11,446 nucleotides of DNA from CAYXXN01 sp964469055 (lineage in GTDB: Bacteria > Acidobacteriota > Thermoanaerobaculia > Multivoradales > JAHEKO01). The first letter of the stretch is position 1, and every line of letters begins with the position of its first letter. Shown here piece after piece: positions 1 through 7,322 of the stretch. The stretch lies in assembly GCA_964469055.1 (NCBI GenBank), contig CAYXXN010000099.1, positions 1-11,446 of the forward strand, given 5' to 3'. Under the pieces are notes generated by a model. The model had not been told where the DNA came from, did not search any database, and saw only the letters and a list, made by a program, of their open reading frames with translations. The translations under genes and the position numbers were made by a program.

Positions 1-1
1 C

Positions 2-61
2 GACAGCCCCGCCGGCCAAGAGGCGCGGCGGCGCCTCGCGGCGTCGGAGGCGCCACCCTAA
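2..61 (+). CDS. Possible 3' end of an upstream gene (last 19 codons)
   Basis: Frame 2 of the + strand is open from the window edge to a TAA at 59-61 and reads DSPAGQEARRRLAASEAPP. Nearly every codon in this frame ends in G or C, as in the confirmed genes here, and the tail would end 9 bp before the end of the convergent sulfatase gene. The peptide is too short to assign to any family, and an open frame of 19 codons is expected by chance in such GC-rich DNA. This is therefore a guess about a gene whose body lies outside the window. Confidence 0.3.
   Translation, partial: DSPAGQEARRRLAASEAPP
30..54 (-). terminator. GC-rich hairpin downstream of the sulfatase gene
   Basis: GGCGCCTC (30-37) and GAGGCGCC (47-54) are perfect inverted repeats, giving an 8-bp stem with a 9-nt loop. 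It starts 16 bp past the stop codon of the sulfatase-TPR gene on the minus strand. It could end that transcript. It lacks the following T-run of a classical intrinsic terminator, so it may only stabilise the RNA 3' end or be a chance feature of GC-rich DNA. Confidence 0.35.
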
Positions 62-70
62 CCGTCCTAA

Positions 71-2119
71 CTACTCGAGCAAGGAAACGAGTTCCGGGTA
101 GGCAGTAGCGCGCGAACGCAGATTCGGTGCGGCCGCCAGCGCTTGGGCAAGCGCTTCACGCGCCGCCGCGCGATCGCCCCGCTCGAGCTCGCCCAGCGCC
201 AGCGCCCACTTGGCCTCCGCGAACTCGGGCTCGGTAGGCCCTGCCCGACGCAGCCAGGGCAACGCGCTCTCGCCCTCCCCCAGCTCGACCAGGATCAAAC
301 CCAAGGCTCCGGAATGTGGAAACCCTTCCCCGAGTAGGTCGGCGGAGTCGCGGAAGTGCTGCGCGGCGTCGGGCAGCCGACCGGCGGCGAACTCGCCGAA
401 GGCCAGGCGCGCGAGCCGCTCGGGATTCCCGGGCTCGAGCTCGCAGGCGCGTTGCAGGGCGGCGACGGCCTCGGCGGGCCTCCCCGAGCGCCCCAGCTCG
501 GCGCCGAGGTTCGACCAGTAACGCGCCGCCCGTGGCAGCCGATGGACGACCTCCATCCATTCCGCAGCCGCTGCAGCGTGCTCGCCGGCGATCCCCAGGG
601 TCTCGGCGAGCAGGACACGAGTCTCGACCTGCTCGGGAGAGGCGGTGACCGCCCGCCGGAGTCGAGCGACGGCCTCCTGCCCGCGCCCGAGCCGTAAGAG
701 AACGGCGGCGGAGCGCGACAGGGCGAAAGGGTTTTCGGACTCGACGGCGAGGACGGCCTCGAACTGGGTGAGGGCGGCGGTGAGCTCGCCGCGCTCCGCG
801 AGTTCCTCGCCGGCTGTCAACAGCTCACGTAGCGAAAGACGATCCTTCGGGTCCGGTTCCTCGCCGGTGGGCGCCGTCGGCTGGCCGCCGATAGCGACGT
901 AGCCGAGTGCCGCCAGCCGGCGCTGCGTCTCCGCATCCCCGATCCGCGATGCCTCGGCCTTCGACCCGCGCAGGACCCCGCGCAGCAGTCGATCAAGGTC
1001 CTTCGCCGCGGCCGGCTCGCTCGCGGCCAGGTTGCGGGTCTCTTCGCCGTCGTCCGCTAATCGGTAAAGCTCCGGCCGCGGCGCCGCGATCCACTTCCAG
1101 TCGGCGCTGCGCATCCCGACCAGCGGCGCCCAGGCGTAGGAGTGCCAAGGCTGGTAGGTCTCGAGGTAAGCGGGTGGGATCTCCAGCGCCTGGCCGGCGA
1201 GCAACGGCGCGAGGCTGATGCCGTCGGCGTTCGGCAAGGGCGGCAAGCCGAGCAGGTCGAGCACGGTGGGCGCGACGTCGACGAGTCGCGCCGGCGCCGT
1301 GCTTTGCCGGGGAAGAACGACTTCTGGGTAATGAAGTACCAGGGGCACCAGCACGGTACTGTCGTAGATGAAGTAGCCGTGCGTGGCCTCGCCGTGCTCG
1401 CCCAACGACTCACCGTGGTCGCCGGCGAAGACGGTGAATAGGGCGCCATCCGCGGCGGCGCGCGCTCCGCGCAGCAGCTCGAGGACCGCACGATCGACGA
1501 CTGCGACCTCGCCGTCGTAGGTGGCGCGGGGGGCGTCACCGACACGCCCCCCACCCTTCGAGTAGGGCAAATAGGGATAGTGGGGCTCGTAGTAGTGGAT
1601 CCAGAGGAACCACGGGCTCGCCACATCATCGAGCCAGGCCAGGGCAGCCGCGGTGGTCTCGGCCGCCGGCCGCTCGAGCCAGGCGCCGCTGCCCGCCGTC
1701 AGCGTGTCGTCGTAGTGCGAAAAGCCGCGGTCCAGCCCGAAGGGTCGCGACAGCGGAAAGCCGCTGACGAAAGCGGCCGTCGCGTAGCCTGCCGTCCCGA
1801 GCGCCTCGGCCAGCACGAAGGACCCTTCACCGAGCTGTTCGCCGTTGTCCCTTACCCCGTGCCTGGGAGGCGTCAGGCCAGTCATCAGCGAGGTATGAGA
1901 AGGCAGGGTGAGCGGCACCGGCGCGACTGCCGCGGGAAATCGGAACCCTTCCACCGCCAGGCGGTCGAGGTTGGGAGTGCCCTCTCGTCCCGAGACCCAG
2001 CCCAGGGCGTCCGGGCGTAGCGTGTCGACGGTGATCAAGAGCACGTCCGGCCGGCGGGCCGCCGGAGGCGCAGCCGCGGCGAGGGCGGCCGCGAGCGCCA
2101 TGCCGACGAGCGGCGTCAC
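71..2119 (-). CDS. Sulfatase/alkaline-phosphatase-superfamily hydrolase with C-terminal TPR repeats
   Basis: The protein is 682 residues. Residues 1-20 are a hydrophobic, Ala-rich export-type leader without a clear basic start. Residues 24-410 are an alkaline-phosphatase/sulfatase fold: VDTLRPD (31-37, metal ligand D32), TLPSH (71-75) at the nucleophile site, HYYEPH (175-180), and AGDHGESLGEHGE (232-244, metal ligands D234/H235). Residues about 430-665 are five or six TPR helical pairs that probably bind a partner. The classical sulfatase motif is C/S-x-P-S-R; here Thr71 stands at the nucleophile position, as in phosphoglycerol and phosphoethanolamine transferases. Phospho-transfer or phosphodiester hydrolysis is thus as likely as sulfate ester hydrolysis. 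The GTG start at 2119 is chosen because it overlaps the stop of the upstream glycosyltransferase (GTGA, 2116-2119) and has a GAGGTG ribosome site at 2128-2133, 8 nt away. An open frame continues upstream to 2662 but has shadow composition. The protein probably acts in the periplasm on a product of its neighbour. Superfamily is sure; substrate is unknown. Confidence 0.9.
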   Translation of the reverse strand: MTPLVGMALAAALAAAAPPAARRPDVLLITVDTLRPDALGWVSGREGTPNLDRLAVEGFRFPAAVAPVPLTLPSHTSLMTGLTPPRHGVRDNGEQLGEGSFVLAEALGTAGYATAAFVSGFPLSRPFGLDRGFSHYDDTLTAGSGAWLERPAAETTAAALAWLDDVASPWFLWIHYYEPHYPYLPYSKGGGRVGDAPRATYDGEVAVVDRAVLELLRGARAAADGALFTVFAGDHGESLGEHGEATHGYFIYDSTVLVPLVLHYPEVVLPRQSTAPARLVDVAPTVLDLLGLPPLPNADGISLAPLLAGQALEIPPAYLETYQPWHSYAWAPLVGMRSADWKWIAAPRPELYRLADDGEETRNLAASEPAAAKDLDRLLRGVLRGSKAEASRIGDAETQRRLAALGYVAIGGQPTAPTGEEPDPKDRLSLRELLTAGEELAERGELTAALTQFEAVLAVESENPFALSRSAAVLLRLGRGQEAVARLRRAVTASPEQVETRVLLAETLGIAGEHAAAAAEWMEVVHRLPRAARYWSNLGAELGRSGRPAEAVAALQRACELEPGNPERLARLAFGEFAAGRLPDAAQHFRDSADLLGEGFPHSGALGLILVELGEGESALPWLRRAGPTEPEFAEAKWALALGELERGDRAAAREALAQALAAAPNLRSRATAYPELVSLLE

Positions 2120-3879
2120 CGCGCCTGCACCTCGTGCGCCCCATGATCGTTGGCCGCGGGCCACACCCCCGCGACGATCGGCTGGCCGTCGACGAACAGC
2201 TCGGGTGGGCGAAGCCAGCGCAGCACCTCGACGCCGACGACGACCAGCGAGCCCACGAGCGCGATCTTGAGCCACTTCCTCGAGTCGGCGGCGGCGGGCA
2301 GCCAACGCCCAGCGGCGAGGACGAGCAGCAAGGCGATCACGGGGATCGTCGAGGCCCCCTGGCGTGCGTAGCCGTAGAAGGCCAGGGTGACGAGCACTTT
2401 GCACCCCAGAAACAACAGCCACGGCATGCCTCCCGGACGCCGCCACGCCACAGTCAGCCCGACCGCCGCGCCGAGGAGCAGAACGACCCGCCAGCTCGTC
2501 GCTCCCGCTCCCCGCGGCACGACGAGGTCCACCGGCTCGCGCCGCCCGGAGGCGCCGAGCGGCAGGTCGTAGCCGGTCCAGCCGAGCGCGGCGCCGCTCC
2601 AGAAGCGCTGAAGCTTCGCGCCGAGCAAGGCGCCGGCCCGCGCCCCACGCGTCGTCAGCCACTCCCAGCCCAAGGCGTAGCCCTCGTTGACGAGCTGCAG
2701 GTGCGGCGGGTAGGTCAGCGAGAGATCGGGCGGCGGCAGGCCGGCGACGAGGAACGGCGGATAGAGCCCCGGTCCACCGGTCAGCGGTGGCGGCGCCTCG
2801 AGCGTCGCGCGCGAAAAACCGCCCGTCGACGAGACTTGGTTGGCAAGGGCGAAATTGAGTCCTCCGGACGACGCAATGAACGGGTAAGAGGAAAGGGCTC
2901 GCGGTCGGTATCCGAAAGCGTCCTCCAGGATGCCGAGGTCGTCAGCCTCGACCCGAGATCGTCCGCGCTGCGCCACCGTCGCGGTGACGAAGTCGACGGC
3001 GGTGCGACGAGCGAAGGCCGGCAACCTGGCGGCCTCGGCCCGTGCCGCCTCGCTCCAAGCGATCTCGGCCAGCGAGTCCTCGAGCGCCCGTTGGGCCTGT
3101 TCCACCCCCGGCGGCAGAGGCGACGGCTCCTCGTTGAACCTGGCGACCGAGCGCCAAGCCGCCAGGTTCCAAGGCAGGAGCGCCAAGCCGAACATCATCC
3201 CTACCTGAAAGCTGTTGGCCACGGCCCGCCGCACCCCAACCGATCGCAACCAGCGACCGCCCAACCACAGCGACGTCAACCCGAAGAAGATCGCATGCTC
3301 CACCCGGAACAAGCACGCGAGACCGTTCAAGGCCCCCCAGCCGAGGAGACCGGCCACCCGCGGTGCCGTCACCACGCTGGGCGCCAGCCAGAGCAGCAGC
3401 CCGACCAACAACAAGTAAGGGGTCTCGTTGTTGAGCGAGCTCGACAGCATCAGCAAGCCGGAGGAGGCCGCCGTCCACAGGCCCACACCGACGGCGACCG
3501 GCAGGCCGAAGGAGCGCAGCGCTGCCAGGTAGAGGATCAGAACGGTCGTAGCTCCTAGGAGGCACCAGAAGAATCGCAACCCGGTGACGTCGATCCCACC
3601 CTCCGACACCCCGGCGATGAGATAGGCCGTCGCCGGCGGCCGCAGCGGTAGACCGAGCTCGAACGGCTCGCCGCGTTCGAGGGCGCCCGCGTATTGGAGC
3701 CACAGGGCGGCATCGCCCTGGTACGGAGCGCTCCCCGGCCAGTCACGGTCCGGCGTCGCCTGCCAGAAGAGGGTTCTCGCCGCCAGGGCGGCGAGGAAGA
3801 TCGCCACTCCGGCGGCCCGCGCCGTCGAGGCGACCGGCGATCCGGGGGGGCGGGTCCGGCCCGGCGTGGGCGATCTCAC
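2116..3879 (-). CDS. GT-C fold membrane glycosyltransferase (ArnT/PMT-like, family 39 type)
   Basis: A 587-residue polytopic membrane protein with about ten hydrophobic segments: near 21-39, 100-120, 126-146, 152-168, 175-190, 222-242, 463-480, 485-503, 511-527 and 537-553. The first external loop has YQGDAALW (53-60), whose Asp56 fits the catalytic acidic residue of GT-C enzymes. It is followed by LRPPATAY (79-86), NNETPY (150-155) and LFRVEH (190-195), all typical of dolichyl/undecaprenyl-phosphate-sugar transferases. A long soluble loop fills about 245-460. Such enzymes move a sugar from a lipid-phosphate carrier onto lipid, protein or glycan outside the membrane; the acceptor here is unknown. 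The start is taken as GTG 3879, just before the first membrane helix. No good ribosome site precedes it, and TTG 3891 is an alternative. The open frame upstream to 4248 lies over the divergent peptidase gene and is not protein-like. The gene overlaps the sulfatase-TPR gene by 4 bp and is co-transcribed with it. Confidence 0.85.
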   Translation of the reverse strand: MRSPTPGRTRPPGSPVASTARAAGVAIFLAALAARTLFWQATPDRDWPGSAPYQGDAALWLQYAGALERGEPFELGLPLRPPATAYLIAGVSEGGIDVTGLRFFWCLLGATTVLILYLAALRSFGLPVAVGVGLWTAASSGLLMLSSSLNNETPYLLLVGLLLWLAPSVVTAPRVAGLLGWGALNGLACLFRVEHAIFFGLTSLWLGGRWLRSVGVRRAVANSFQVGMMFGLALLPWNLAAWRSVARFNEEPSPLPPGVEQAQRALEDSLAEIAWSEAARAEAARLPAFARRTAVDFVTATVAQRGRSRVEADDLGILEDAFGYRPRALSSYPFIASSGGLNFALANQVSSTGGFSRATLEAPPPLTGGPGLYPPFLVAGLPPPDLSLTYPPHLQLVNEGYALGWEWLTTRGARAGALLGAKLQRFWSGAALGWTGYDLPLGASGRREPVDLVVPRGAGATSWRVVLLLGAAVGLTVAWRRPGGMPWLLFLGCKVLVTLAFYGYARQGASTIPVIALLLVLAAGRWLPAAADSRKWLKIALVGSLVVVGVEVLRWLRPPELFVDGQPIVAGVWPAANDHGAHEVQAR

Positions 3880-3971
3880 AGCGGCGCGCAAGCGGTGTGC
3901 TACGGTACCGGAAATCGATCGCGCCTCGAGACGGCGCAGCTCCGAAGTACCGGCCCCGGAGGATTCCCGCC
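3880..3971. promoter_or_regulatory. Divergent promoter region between glycosyltransferase and peptidase genes
   Basis: These 92 bp must hold the start signals of both divergent transcripts. Toward the peptidase, TGC-TACGGT (3898-3906) resembles an extended -10 box, but no matching -35 is evident. CGGTACCG at 3903-3910 is a perfect palindrome overlapping that box. GTACCGG occurs at 3905-3911 and again at 3947-3953, 42 bp apart (about four helical turns). The peptidase ribosome binding site GGAGGA lies at 3958-3963. The region's role follows from gene orientation; the individual boxes are weak. Confidence 0.4.
3958..3963 (+). promoter_or_regulatory. Ribosome binding site fixing the GTG start of the peptidase
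   Basis: GGAGGA ends 8 nt before GTG 3972. It decides against an upstream extension of the frame to 3897 and puts the start directly before a signal peptide. Confidence 0.8.
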
Positions 3972-6900
3972 GTGAACTCGAACCAACGATTCGTTCTCGC
4001 AGTCGCCGTGGCGCTCCTCGCCGCGGCCGAGGCATCGGCGGTCGTGGTACCGCCGCAGCGGAAGGACTTCGCCGAGTTTCGCGACCCCCGCTTGACCATC
4101 GCCAACGCCTACCAGCCGCTGGGCGCCCTCGAGGGCGCCACGGCGCTCGCCGCCGAGGCGGACCTGGCGGCGCTCGGGATCGGTGCCGACAGCGCCTTCC
4201 TCGACCTGCGCAGCGACCGCTGGGGCACGCTGCTCGACGCTCGGCCATTGGTTCCCGGCAGCGGAGTGGGCAACAGCCTGCACTGGGAGGGGATTGCCGA
4301 CAGTGTGCCGCGCGACGAGGCGGCGCTGCGAGGGGCGATCTGGCAGGCCTTCGCCGACTTCCTGCGCTTCAACGCCGCGCCGCTGCGCATCGATCCACGG
4401 GAGGTTCCCAACGGGCTGGTCACGGTCCACGAGGACGGCGCGCTGGCGCAGATCTACGCCCGGCGAGTCGTCGACGGCGTGCCGGTGCGCGACGCTCGGC
4501 TCACGGCCGTCGTCAATCACGGCAACTTGGTGCTGTTCGGCGCCGACCGCTGGGGCGACGTCCGTCTCGCCACGACACCGTCGATCTCCGCCGCGGACGC
4601 GGCGGCCTCGGTCAGTGATTTCCTGGGCGGCCGGGCGACCGAGCCGCGACGGGCGCCCTACCTCGAGATCGTCCCTCTCGCCGCCGGCGAGACGCTGGAC
4701 GATGTGCAGGTCGGCCGCGGCTACGACTATCGCCTCGCCTGGGTGCTGAGCCTGCGAGTGCCGGGCGACCGCGGCACCTGGGAAGGGCTCGTCGACGCCC
4801 ACAGCGGCGAGCTGCTCGCCTTCCAGGACCGCAACCAGTACGCCACCCAGCGGCGCGTGCAGGGCGGCGTCTACCCGATTAGCAACGACGGGGTCGCGCC
4901 GGACGGGGTTGAGCAGGCCGGCTGGCCCATGCCCTGGGCGGACCTCGCGGTCGGCGCCGACACCCTGTTCACCGACGGCGGCGGCAACCTCGGGGTGTGC
5001 GCCGACGGCACGGTGACCACCCACCTCGACGGCCTCTTCGTGCGCATGGCCGACGTCTGCGGCGCGATCAACGAGTCGAGCACCGGTAACGTCGACCTCG
5101 GCACCAGCGGTGGCGACGACTGCACCGTGCCGGGCGGCCATTCGGCCGGCGACACCCACTCGTCGCGCTCCGGCTTCTTCGAGGTCAACCAGGTCAAGGC
5201 GCAGGCCCGCGGCCAACGCCCAGGCAGCGCCTGGCTCGAGGATCAGCTCACCGCCAACATGAACATCAACCAGAGCTGCAACGCCTTCTGGGACGGCTCG
5301 ACGATCAACTTCTACCGCTCGGGCGGCAACTGCGCCAACACCGGCGAGCTGGCGGGAGTCTTCGATCACGAGTGGGGGCACGGGATGGACAACAACGACT
5401 CCGTCCCGGCGATCTCCTTCCCTGGCGAAGGCATCGCCGACGTCTACGCCGCCCTGCGGCTCGGCCAATCCTGCATCGGCCGCGGCTTCGCCATCAACGG
5501 CTCGAACTGCAACGGCTACGGTGACCCCTGCACGATGTGCGATGGCATCCGCGAGATCGACTGGGCCAAGCACGTCTCGGGTCAGCCACACGACATCGAC
5601 TGGGGCAACGCGAACTGCGGCGGTGTGGTCCACTGCCTGGGCCACATCCATTCCGAGGCGGCCTGGGACCTGGCCAAGCGGGATCTGCCTGGCTTGTTCG
5701 GCTTGGACGCGAACACCTCCCTCGAGATCACGACTCGGCTCACCTACCTGGGCGGCGGCAACGCCACCAACTGGTTCACCACCGGCGGCAACTGCCAGGG
5801 CACCACGGGCTGCGGCTGCAACGCCGACGGCGGCTACTTGAACCACTTGGCGGTCGACGACGACGACGGCAACTTGAACAACGGGACGCCGCACATGACC
5901 GCGATCTTCGCGGCCTTCGACCGCCATCAGATCGCGTGCACCTCGCCCACGGTGCAGAACTCAGGCTGCGCCGGAGCGCCGGCCACGCCGTCGATTGCCC
6001 AGCTGACGGCGCTCGACAAGGGAGTCCTCGTGGAGATCAACACGGTGGCCAACGCCTCCCGGTACGACGTCTACCGTACCGACGGGGTCCTCGGCTGCGA
6101 CATGGGCAAGATCAAGGTCGGCGAGGTCGACGTCACGACGCTCGGGGAGGGAGTCTCCGTCAGCTTCCTCGACGACGGCGCCCAGAACGGACGCCAGTAC
6201 CGGTACACCGTACTGGCGGTGGGCAACGACCAGGATTGCCGCAGCGCGATGAGCAGCTGCAGCGCCGCCACGCCAGTCGCCGGCCCCAACGTCTTCGTCG
6301 ACGCCGCCCGAGGCACGACGACGGTCGACCTGGGCGACGACGATCCGTTCATCGACAACTGCGAAGAGGCGACCGTCTCCTTCGACATCACGAACAACGG
6401 CACGGGCACGCAGCACAACGTCCGCATCGTCGAGGTCGAGCCCCTGTCACACCCCAACACCCTGATCGGCAGCCCGGCCGTGAACGGCGGCGCGACGCTG
6501 CCAGCCTGCGGCACGGCGCAGGGACGCTTCACCTTCCAGGCCCGCGACGTCGCCTTCGACGACACCATGGAGTTCCGCGTCAGGGTGACCAGCGACGAGC
6601 TCGATCCGATCAGCAAGACGGGCACCCTGCGGATCGCCGCGGCCGAGAGCGACCTCGAGCCCCACGCCTCCTTCATCTTCGACTTCGAGACCGATACCGA
6701 CGGCTGGCAAGTGATCCGGGGCACCTTCAACCGCTCGAGCGCCGGCGGCGGCGGCAACGGCACGACCTTCTACGAGGCCTCCTCGGCCTTCCTCGACGGC
6801 CAGTGCGACCAGATCCGCTCGCCAGTCGTGGTGCTCAACTCCAACTCGACGATGTCGCTGTGGAACAGCTTCGACATCGAGCCGCTCTTCCCTCCCTGGT

Positions 6901-7304
6901 ACGACCGTGCCAACATCGGTATCTTCGACCTGGCGACCGGAGAGCGTACGCCGGTGAATCCGGACGGCGGCCGCCTCTACAACGCGACGGGTGTGAACGG
7001 CACGTGCGGCACGGCGAACCAGGACGGTTGGGCAGACGCCATGACGGCCTGGGACGACAGCACGTGGAGCGCGGCGGCGCTGCAATCGGCGACCTTCGCC
7101 GGCAAGCTCGCTCAGCTGCACGTCTACTACGGCACCGATCCACTGGTCAACGGCTTCGGCTTCCACTTCGACGAGGTGCAGTTGACGAACTTCGACCTGC
7201 AGGTCGCCGACGGTCAGTCGGATACCTGCGACGATCCGGTGCTGCTCCACGCCGACGGCTTCGAGTCGGGCGACACAGGCGCTTGGTCGCAGACGGTGAA
7301 CTGA
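3972..7304 (+). CDS. Secreted thermolysin/fungalysin-like zinc metallopeptidase with FnIII and C-terminal accessory domains
   Basis: A 1110-residue pre-pro-protein. Residues 1-23 are a signal peptide (basic start, hydrophobic core, ASA cleavage site before VVV). Residues about 30-290 resemble an FTP/PepSY-type propeptide, with QIYARRVVDGVPV and later VDAHSGELLAF. The catalytic domain, about 300-660, has zinc motif HEWGH (466-470; Glu467 as base), third ligand Glu486 in GEGIAD, a His-rich HCLGHIHSEAAW (554-565) likely holding the transition-state His, and DDDDGNLNNGTPH (629-641), probably calcium-binding. Many cysteines in this domain suggest extracellular disulfides. Then come an FnIII domain (about 672-768), a CARDB/Ig-like stretch (about 770-888) and a jelly-roll/MAM-like region (about 890-1090) with FDFETDTDGW. 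The end is DGFESGDTGAWSQTVN. The family folds with its propeptide, exports and self-cleaves to digest proteins outside the cell. The H470-E486 gap is shorter than in thermolysin (16 versus 20), so assignment to M4 or M36 is open. GTG 3972 has a strong ribosome site. The gene is monocistronic, converging on modC after 18 bp. Confidence 0.9.
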   Translation: MNSNQRFVLAVAVALLAAAEASAVVVPPQRKDFAEFRDPRLTIANAYQPLGALEGATALAAEADLAALGIGADSAFLDLRSDRWGTLLDARPLVPGSGVGNSLHWEGIADSVPRDEAALRGAIWQAFADFLRFNAAPLRIDPREVPNGLVTVHEDGALAQIYARRVVDGVPVRDARLTAVVNHGNLVLFGADRWGDVRLATTPSISAADAAASVSDFLGGRATEPRRAPYLEIVPLAAGETLDDVQVGRGYDYRLAWVLSLRVPGDRGTWEGLVDAHSGELLAFQDRNQYATQRRVQGGVYPISNDGVAPDGVEQAGWPMPWADLAVGADTLFTDGGGNLGVCADGTVTTHLDGLFVRMADVCGAINESSTGNVDLGTSGGDDCTVPGGHSAGDTHSSRSGFFEVNQVKAQARGQRPGSAWLEDQLTANMNINQSCNAFWDGSTINFYRSGGNCANTGELAGVFDHEWGHGMDNNDSVPAISFPGEGIADVYAALRLGQSCIGRGFAINGSNCNGYGDPCTMCDGIREIDWAKHVSGQPHDIDWGNANCGGVVHCLGHIHSEAAWDLAKRDLPGLFGLDANTSLEITTRLTYLGGGNATNWFTTGGNCQGTTGCGCNADGGYLNHLAVDDDDGNLNNGTPHMTAIFAAFDRHQIACTSPTVQNSGCAGAPATPSIAQLTALDKGVLVEINTVANASRYDVYRTDGVLGCDMGKIKVGEVDVTTLGEGVSVSFLDDGAQNGRQYRYTVLAVGNDQDCRSAMSSCSAATPVAGPNVFVDAARGTTTVDLGDDDPFIDNCEEATVSFDITNNGTGTQHNVRIVEVEPLSHPNTLIGSPAVNGGATLPACGTAQGRFTFQARDVAFDDTMEFRVRVTSDELDPISKTGTLRIAAAESDLEPHASFIFDFETDTDGWQVIRGTFNRSSAGGGGNGTTFYEASSAFLDGQCDQIRSPVVVLNSNSTMSLWNSFDIEPLFPPWYDRANIGIFDLATGERTPVNPDGGRLYNATGVNGTCGTANQDGWADAMTAWDDSTWSAAALQSATFAGKLAQLHVYYGTDPLVNGFGFHFDEVQLTNFDLQVADGQSDTCDDPVLLHADGFESGDTGAWSQTVN

Positions 7305-7322
7305 CGACGGTGCGGCCGTAGG

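Noticed and set aside
2120..2662. Upstream extension of the sulfatase frame on the minus strand (adding 181 residues)
   Set aside because: It overlaps the C-terminal part of the glycosyltransferase, is Arg/Ala-rich low-information sequence, and the GTG at 2119 has a ribosome site and stop/start overlap.
2134..3558. 474-codon open frame on the + strand opposite the glycosyltransferase
   Set aside because: It is Gln/Arg/Pro-rich without recognisable domains, whereas the minus-strand frame encodes ordered membrane helices and GT-C motifs.
3880..4248. Upstream extension of the glycosyltransferase frame (adding 123 residues)
   Set aside because: It lies antisense to the peptidase signal peptide and propeptide and is Arg/Pro-rich shadow sequence; membrane helix 1 follows shortly after GTG 3879.
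3900..5927. 675-codon open frame on the minus strand opposite the peptidase
   Set aside because: It reads as Val/Ala/Arg/Asp-rich repetitive composition with no motif, as expected for the antisense of GC3-rich coding DNA; the + strand protein has clear domains.
5537..7321. 594-codon + strand frame overlapping the second half of the peptidase
   Set aside because: It is dominated by Arg/Gln/His/Leu, typical of a shifted frame of GC-rich DNA, and overlaps FnIII and catalytic motifs in the real frame.
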